From: an uncultured Eubacteriales bacterium
GTDB lineage: Bacteria; Bacillota; Clostridia; Christensenellales; CAG-138
Assembly: GCA_900545265.1 (NCBI GenBank)
Contig: UQYI01000007.1
Location: 1 to 64,000, forward strand
DNA: 64,000 nt
Direction: 5' to 3'
In this document: one piece after another, positions 60,576 through 64,000 of the stretch
Numbering within the stretch: the first letter of the stretch is position 1
How the letters are laid out: each line of letters starts with the position of its first letter
Notes under the pieces: model-generated
What the model saw: only the letters and a program-made list of their open reading frames with translations
What the model was told of the DNA's origin: nothing
Database searches by the model: none
Translations under genes and position numbers: made by a program

Positions 60576-61978
60576 GATACTCTTCCCTGCTTTTGGGCTG
60601 TGCGCTGCTGATACTGGGGCTGTTGATGCCCCTGCTGCTGAACGTAGGCAACATGGAAGTGTATACCTCCATGTACAAGGCATTCTCCCGGGATGAAAAA
60701 ATATATGTGCTGGCAGCGGCTTTTCAGCTGCTGCTGCTGAACATTCTCCGAGGATACCCCAATTACCTGGGCGCTTTCTTTATTGCAGACAGTTTTTCCA
60801 CCCTGACCCCCCGGCGCTACAAGAAGATCCTGCTGGGCTGCATGGTCTTTCCGCTGGTACTGCTGGAATACCGGCTGATCCACCTGCTGTATGGCATAAA
60901 CTATGCTTTTGGCGTACCTGCACTGCTGACCATTGCCATGATGCTGGTGCTGGCCATGGTGGATCTGACTCTTGTCTCCAATATAAAAAAGTGCTTTACG
61001 GTGTTCTTCTTTCATGGAGCCATCCAATGCCTGGATGTAATGCCCTCCCTCAGCGGCAGCTTCTTTGGTCAGGGAGAGACCACCCGTGAGATCCGTGCTG
61101 CCAGCGCCTTTTTGCAGGCGGATACCTTTTTGAATCTGTCTCTTCTATGCGTTTTCATTCTTCTGGCCCTGAGCGCCTGCCTGTATACGGTGCTGGTGGC
61201 GGATGAGAACCACATCCGTCTGGTAAGCCGCCAGAAGGAACAGCGGGAGCATGAGCTTATGATCGCCCGCATGAGCGAGGTGGAAAACCGCACCTACCGG
61301 GAGGTCTATCATGTAGCCCACGACCTGAAGACCCCCCTCACCTCCATCCAGACCATTATCGGCATCCTGGCGCTGGAAGAAAAGGAACCCCGGCGGCTCC
61401 AGCTGCTGCACGGGGTGGAAACCTCTGTAGAGCACATGAGCCGAATGATCACCGAGCTTCTGGATGAAACCCACGTCAGCCTGACCACCGCCGGAGATAT
61501 CCTGCGGGAGGTCATGGCACAGGTATCCATTGCTCCCTATGTGCACTGCATTGAGCTTAAACAGCCTGCGGAAGATCTGTATGTCAATGCCAATCGCATC
61601 CGTTTTGACCGGATGCTCATCAATCTGCTGGAAAATGCCTATTATGCCCTGACCGATCATAAAAAAGGCGTCATTCGGCTGGAAGCGGATCGGGTATACC
61701 TGCAGGGAAACGGGAAAATACTTTCCCCGTCGGAGGTCAAAAACGCCGGAACGCCCTATGTACGCTTTCTGGTCAGCGACAATGGCCGGGGCATGGACGA
61801 AAAGACTGTGGCTTCCATCTTCCAGCGGGGCTTTTCCACCCGAGGCTCCAGCGGCCTGGGGCTGGTCTTTGTAAAAGAAGTTGTAGAGACCCACGGGGGG
61901 CTTGTACAGGTGGACAGCCACCCGCAAACCGGCACCACCTTTACCATTCTGATACCGGAGGAAGAAAGCGATGAGTGA
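60551..61978 (+). CDS. Membrane histidine kinase of the poly-gamma-glutamate locus
   Basis: A 475-residue sensor kinase. Six or seven membrane helices fill the first 215 residues, with no large extracellular or PAS domain, so it may sense within or through the membrane. The H-box is HVAHDLKTPLTSIQTI with the phospho-acceptor His at about 257; the N-box is INLLENAYYAL; G-boxes are DNGRGMDE and GSSGLGLVFVKEVV. ATG 60551 lies 9 bases after AGGAG, inside the end of pgsW, so synthesis is coupled. Partner regulator follows with an 8-base overlap. Confidence 0.92.
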   Translation: MEGQKPRIRYSSLLLGCALLILGLLMPLLLNVGNMEVYTSMYKAFSRDEKIYVLAAAFQLLLLNILRGYPNYLGAFFIADSFSTLTPRRYKKILLGCMVFPLVLLEYRLIHLLYGINYAFGVPALLTIAMMLVLAMVDLTLVSNIKKCFTVFFFHGAIQCLDVMPSLSGSFFGQGETTREIRAASAFLQADTFLNLSLLCVFILLALSACLYTVLVADENHIRLVSRQKEQREHELMIARMSEVENRTYREVYHVAHDLKTPLTSIQTIIGILALEEKEPRRLQLLHGVETSVEHMSRMITELLDETHVSLTTAGDILREVMAQVSIAPYVHCIELKQPAEDLYVNANRIRFDRMLINLLENAYYALTDHKKGVIRLEADRVYLQGNGKILSPSEVKNAGTPYVRFLVSDNGRGMDEKTVASIFQRGFSTRGSSGLGLVFVKEVVETHGGLVQVDSHPQTGTTFTILIPEEESDE

Positions 61979-62606
61979 GCCCACCAGGATTTTATGCATA
62001 GATGACGATGAACAGATCCGCTTTGCCCTTGGCGCTCTGTGCGAATCTCAGGGATGGCGGCCCTTGACCGCAGGAGATGTACAGGAGGGCCTTTCCCTGT
62101 TCTTTCGCGAAAAGCCCGACATGGTGCTTATCGACTATCATATGCCCAGGATCAATGGAGTGGAAGGCGTCAAAATGCTTCGCCAGCTTTCGCAAACCGT
62201 TCCCATACTGGTATTCACCATCGATGACGATCAGGCCATAGCCGACGAGTTTCTCCGGGCCGGCGCCAACGATTTTGCCCTTAAACCCATCAAGGCCCCT
62301 GATCTCATCTCCCGGATAAAGCTCCATATTCGCCTTATGCAGGCACAGCGGGATCCCCACGGAAGCGCTTCCTGGACAAAGGGCATCAGCCGGGTGACCA
62401 TGGAGCTTATTATAGACGCCCTGAAAAAAGAAACGGAGCCCCGCACCGTCCAATGGATCGCCGAAAAAACGGGGCTGGCCACCCAAACCACATACCGGTA
62501 TCTTCAATATATGGTATCCGAGCAGACGGTGGAAGCCCTGAATGTATACGGCAAAGTGGGTCGTCCCAAACAGAAATTTATCCTCACCCTCAAAGGAGAA
62601 AAATAA
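61971..62606 (+). CDS. CitB/DcuR-type response regulator
   Basis: A 211-residue regulator. The receiver domain (1-120) has the acidic CIDDDEQ, phospho-acceptor Asp 55 in LIDYHMPR, and the Lys of FALKPIKAPD. The C-terminal domain (SRVTMELIIDALKK, then AEKTGLATQTTYRYLQYM and GKVGRPKQKFIL) matches the CitB/DcuR/MalR family that controls uptake of citrate, malate and other dicarboxylates. That fits a system whose monomer, glutamate, is a dicarboxylate. Usual CitA-type sensors have a PAS domain; this partner does not. Confidence 0.92.
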   Translation: MSEPTRILCIDDDEQIRFALGALCESQGWRPLTAGDVQEGLSLFFREKPDMVLIDYHMPRINGVEGVKMLRQLSQTVPILVFTIDDDQAIADEFLRAGANDFALKPIKAPDLISRIKLHIRLMQAQRDPHGSASWTKGISRVTMELIIDALKKETEPRTVQWIAEKTGLATQTTYRYLQYMVSEQTVEALNVYGKVGRPKQKFILTLKGEK

Positions 62607-62878
62607 TGCCTGCTTCTTTGCTTTCCCAGTTCCTTCTTCGTTATGAACAGGCCGATACCCTCCCCGAAAAGGCCCTGGCTTTGTATAACGGCGGTTTCTG
62701 TGTTCTGGGTCGGGAAGGTCTTTCCCGGCTGTTGGGAGAGAATGCGGCCCCTTTTTTAGCCTATATACAGGCACTGCAGCAGGAGGATGCTGACGGCGGC
62801 CATGCGTTGGCCCACCTCCAGGATGCCCCTTCTTCCGCCCTGTTGGGATCGCTGTACGAAAAGCTCCGCACGCTTTGA
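62606..62878 (+). CDS. 90-residue orphan protein coupled to the two-component genes
   Basis: ATG 62606 overlaps the regulator stop (TAATG) with AAAGGAG upstream. It encodes a soluble, acidic, mostly helical protein: MPASLLSQFLLRYEQADTLP at the start and ALYNGGFCVLGREGLSRLLG in the middle. No domain is recognised. The tight coupling suggests that it modulates the sensor pair or is a regulatory target of the same system. A weak GCCCC/GGGG hairpin with interrupted T-run at 62901-62932 may end the operon. Confidence 0.7.
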   Translation: MPASLLSQFLLRYEQADTLPEKALALYNGGFCVLGREGLSRLLGENAAPFLAYIQALQQEDADGGHALAHLQDAPSSALLGSLYEKLRTL

Positions 62879-62960
62879 CCTCACGCCAAAATTGCCTGGA
62901 GCCCCATTCTCGGGGTTGCTTTTGCTTCTTTTCCAGCGTCTCCGAATATAATGTCCATGC

Positions 62961-62990
62961 AAAAAAGCCGGGATATCGCTTCCCGGCTTC
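62961..62990 (-). terminator. Terminator of the DUF1015 gene
   Basis: AAGCCGGG (62965-62972) pairs with CCCGGCTT (62982-62989); the minus strand continues TTTTTG. Confidence 0.85.
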
Positions 62991-63005
62991 CTGTTTGTGT
63001 CTGTT

Positions 63006-64000
63006 TTACTTTTCCAGAAGTCTTGCTTCCATATAGTAACGCTTTTCCGCCGCTTCCCCCATGGAGAAAGTCTTGCGGGGCAGTGCGCCATCATACACTA
63101 CGGTGGGGAACAGCTCGCTCTTTTCCATATCCGGCAGGAGGAATCCTGTGGTATCGGGCTTCTGGGCCAGTTCCTTGACCACATCAATACCGTGGATATA
63201 ATCCACCTCGCCTCCCAGTTCCTTCAGCACGGCGTCAATGGCATTCTGCAGCGTGCCTACAGCCAGCTGCACGGCGGGTTCGGTTACGATAAAAGCACCG
63301 CTCTTATCCCCATAATAGAAGGGGATGACATGCTTTTCGCCTCCGGCAGGCGCCTGTTCAGGGCCGATCTCTGCGCCGCCGTTCTGCTCCCGCAGTTTTT
63401 GAAGCAGAGCTTCCACCAGCTTTTCCCCGGGAATACCAAACACGTTCCTGTGAATAGCCTCAAACACAATGCCTTTATCGTGGACGTTGTTCAGCTCGAT
63501 AAGCGCATACCGGGCAGGATGATCCTCCCTCTGTTCCTCGGGCAGCGTGGCCTTGATCTTCTCCCAGTTCGCCTTGGCCGTGGCCAAAGAATGGTTCCCA
63601 TCGCCCATGGCAAAAAGAAGTACGGGCTTGCTGCCGTATTTCTTTTCAAAGGCAGCTTTGTCGCTGAGTGCGGTAAGAGCTTCCAGCACTCCCATGATCT
63701 CCTTTTCCCCGCTGACCAGACGGCCGGAGATATGTCCGCCGCCCAGCATCAGATCCGTATCATACAGCAAAGGAAGCTTTTCGGCCTGCGCCGTCAAAGG
63801 CTCGATAACCGTCTCTTCAGGATCGTCAATGAGCACCAGAATATGCGGCAGCTCCACCGCTGCTCCCTCCCGGATGCGCAGCCGGGGCGGAATACGCTCT
63901 ACAATAGTGCCTTCCGTAGCCCGGATAAGTGTACCGGAGCCCTTGCTGTAATCATATTTCTCCAGATCCAGTGCCATAACCAGCCCATGCCGGGTGTTTC
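63006..64000 (-). CDS. DUF1015 family protein, 5' end outside window
   Basis: The frame is open to the end of the window; the ATG at 63977 is internal, since preceding codons (NTRHGLV) fit the family and full DUF1015 proteins have over 400 residues. Visible landmarks are LDLEKYDYSKGSGTLIRATE and FAMGDGNHSLATAKANWEKI, both typical of DUF1015, plus VDYIHGIDVVKEL near the end. DUF1015 genes often neighbour serine and phosphoglycerate enzymes, but the function is not established. At least 331 residues are visible. Confidence 0.9.
   Translation of the reverse strand, partial: NTRHGLVMALDLEKYDYSKGSGTLIRATEGTIVERIPPRLRIREGAAVELPHILVLIDDPEETVIEPLTAQAEKLPLLYDTDLMLGGGHISGRLVSGEKEIMGVLEALTALSDKAAFEKKYGSKPVLLFAMGDGNHSLATAKANWEKIKATLPEEQREDHPARYALIELNNVHDKGIVFEAIHRNVFGIPGEKLVEALLQKLREQNGGAEIGPEQAPAGGEKHVIPFYYGDKSGAFIVTEPAVQLAVGTLQNAIDAVLKELGGEVDYIHGIDVVKELAQKPDTTGFLLPDMEKSELFPTVVYDGALPRKTFSMGEAAEKRYYMEARLLEK

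Noticed and set aside
1..64000. Prophage, insertion sequence, CRISPR, tRNA or rRNA
   Set aside because: No transposase, integrase, regular repeat-spacer pattern or tRNA-like cloverleaf was recognised by eye; a dedicated tRNA scan was not possible.

Overview
The window reads as one contiguous piece of chromosome from a GC-rich, anaerobic member of the Bacillota, most likely class Clostridia. I infer this from the class III ribonucleotide reductase pair (nrdD/nrdG), a DarA-type c-di-AMP receptor, a LytR-Cps2A-Psr wall protein, a YjdF protein behind a riboswitch-like leader, strong GGAGG ribosome binding sites and many lipoproteins with Thr/Pro/Glu linkers. I cannot name a species. No rRNA, tRNA, CRISPR array, insertion sequence or phage gene was recognised. 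Coding is dense and most operons end in clear stem-loop terminators.

Layout. 1-7.7 kb: the edge of an FtsX-like permease, a small secreted Cys-rich protein, a PadR/HAAS/secreted-protein operon, a TetR-rsgA-GNAT operon with two operators around its promoter, and a flavodoxin-like oxidoreductase followed by a zinc metallopeptidase gene cut by an in-frame TGA. 8-15.3 kb: aspartokinase, a three-gene Fe3+/polyamine-type ABC importer ending in a HAD hydrolase, and an L,D-transpeptidase lipoprotein. 15.3-24.4 kb: an ABC-2 exporter with a small P-loop kinase, then a THEP1-like NTPase divergent from a FecCD-type metal or metal-chelate importer that carries a methyltransferase gene and is followed by xdhC, then a Nudix hydrolase. 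24.4-29.7 kb: a highly folded non-coding element, an SH3-like lipoprotein, a BspA-type leucine-rich-repeat surface protein and a tandem GNAT enzyme. 30-37.9 kb: a heterodimeric ABC exporter, a QueG-like iron-sulfur protein, an AT-richer islet with a Sel1 protein, a PAP2 enzyme and yjdF behind a riboswitch-like leader, and darA. 38-45.5 kb: TPR and DUF4037 genes, nrdG, NrdR boxes, nrdD, trxB, dut and a PAP2 membrane phosphatase. 45.5-47 kb: an LCP protein.

The most striking region is about 49.1-62.9 kb. All genes there lie on the + strand and are mostly coupled. In order they encode a gamma-glutamyltransferase lipoprotein; a cassette of TRAP/DctM-like permease, 48-residue membrane protein and M14/AspA-type zinc hydrolase; a small lipoprotein; a second copy of the same cassette with a 49-residue protein; a third AspA-type lipoprotein hydrolase; the poly-gamma-glutamate synthase proteins PgsB and PgsC; the poly-gamma-glutamate system protein PgsW; a membrane histidine kinase; a CitB-type response regulator; and a 90-residue orphan. 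My reading is that this is a self-contained system for making, trimming and moving poly-gamma-glutamate or gamma-glutamyl compounds under its own two-component control. The duplicated three-gene cassette, including the two tiny genes at 52252-52398 and 55689-55838, is the part least likely to have been described. The window ends inside a DUF1015 gene.
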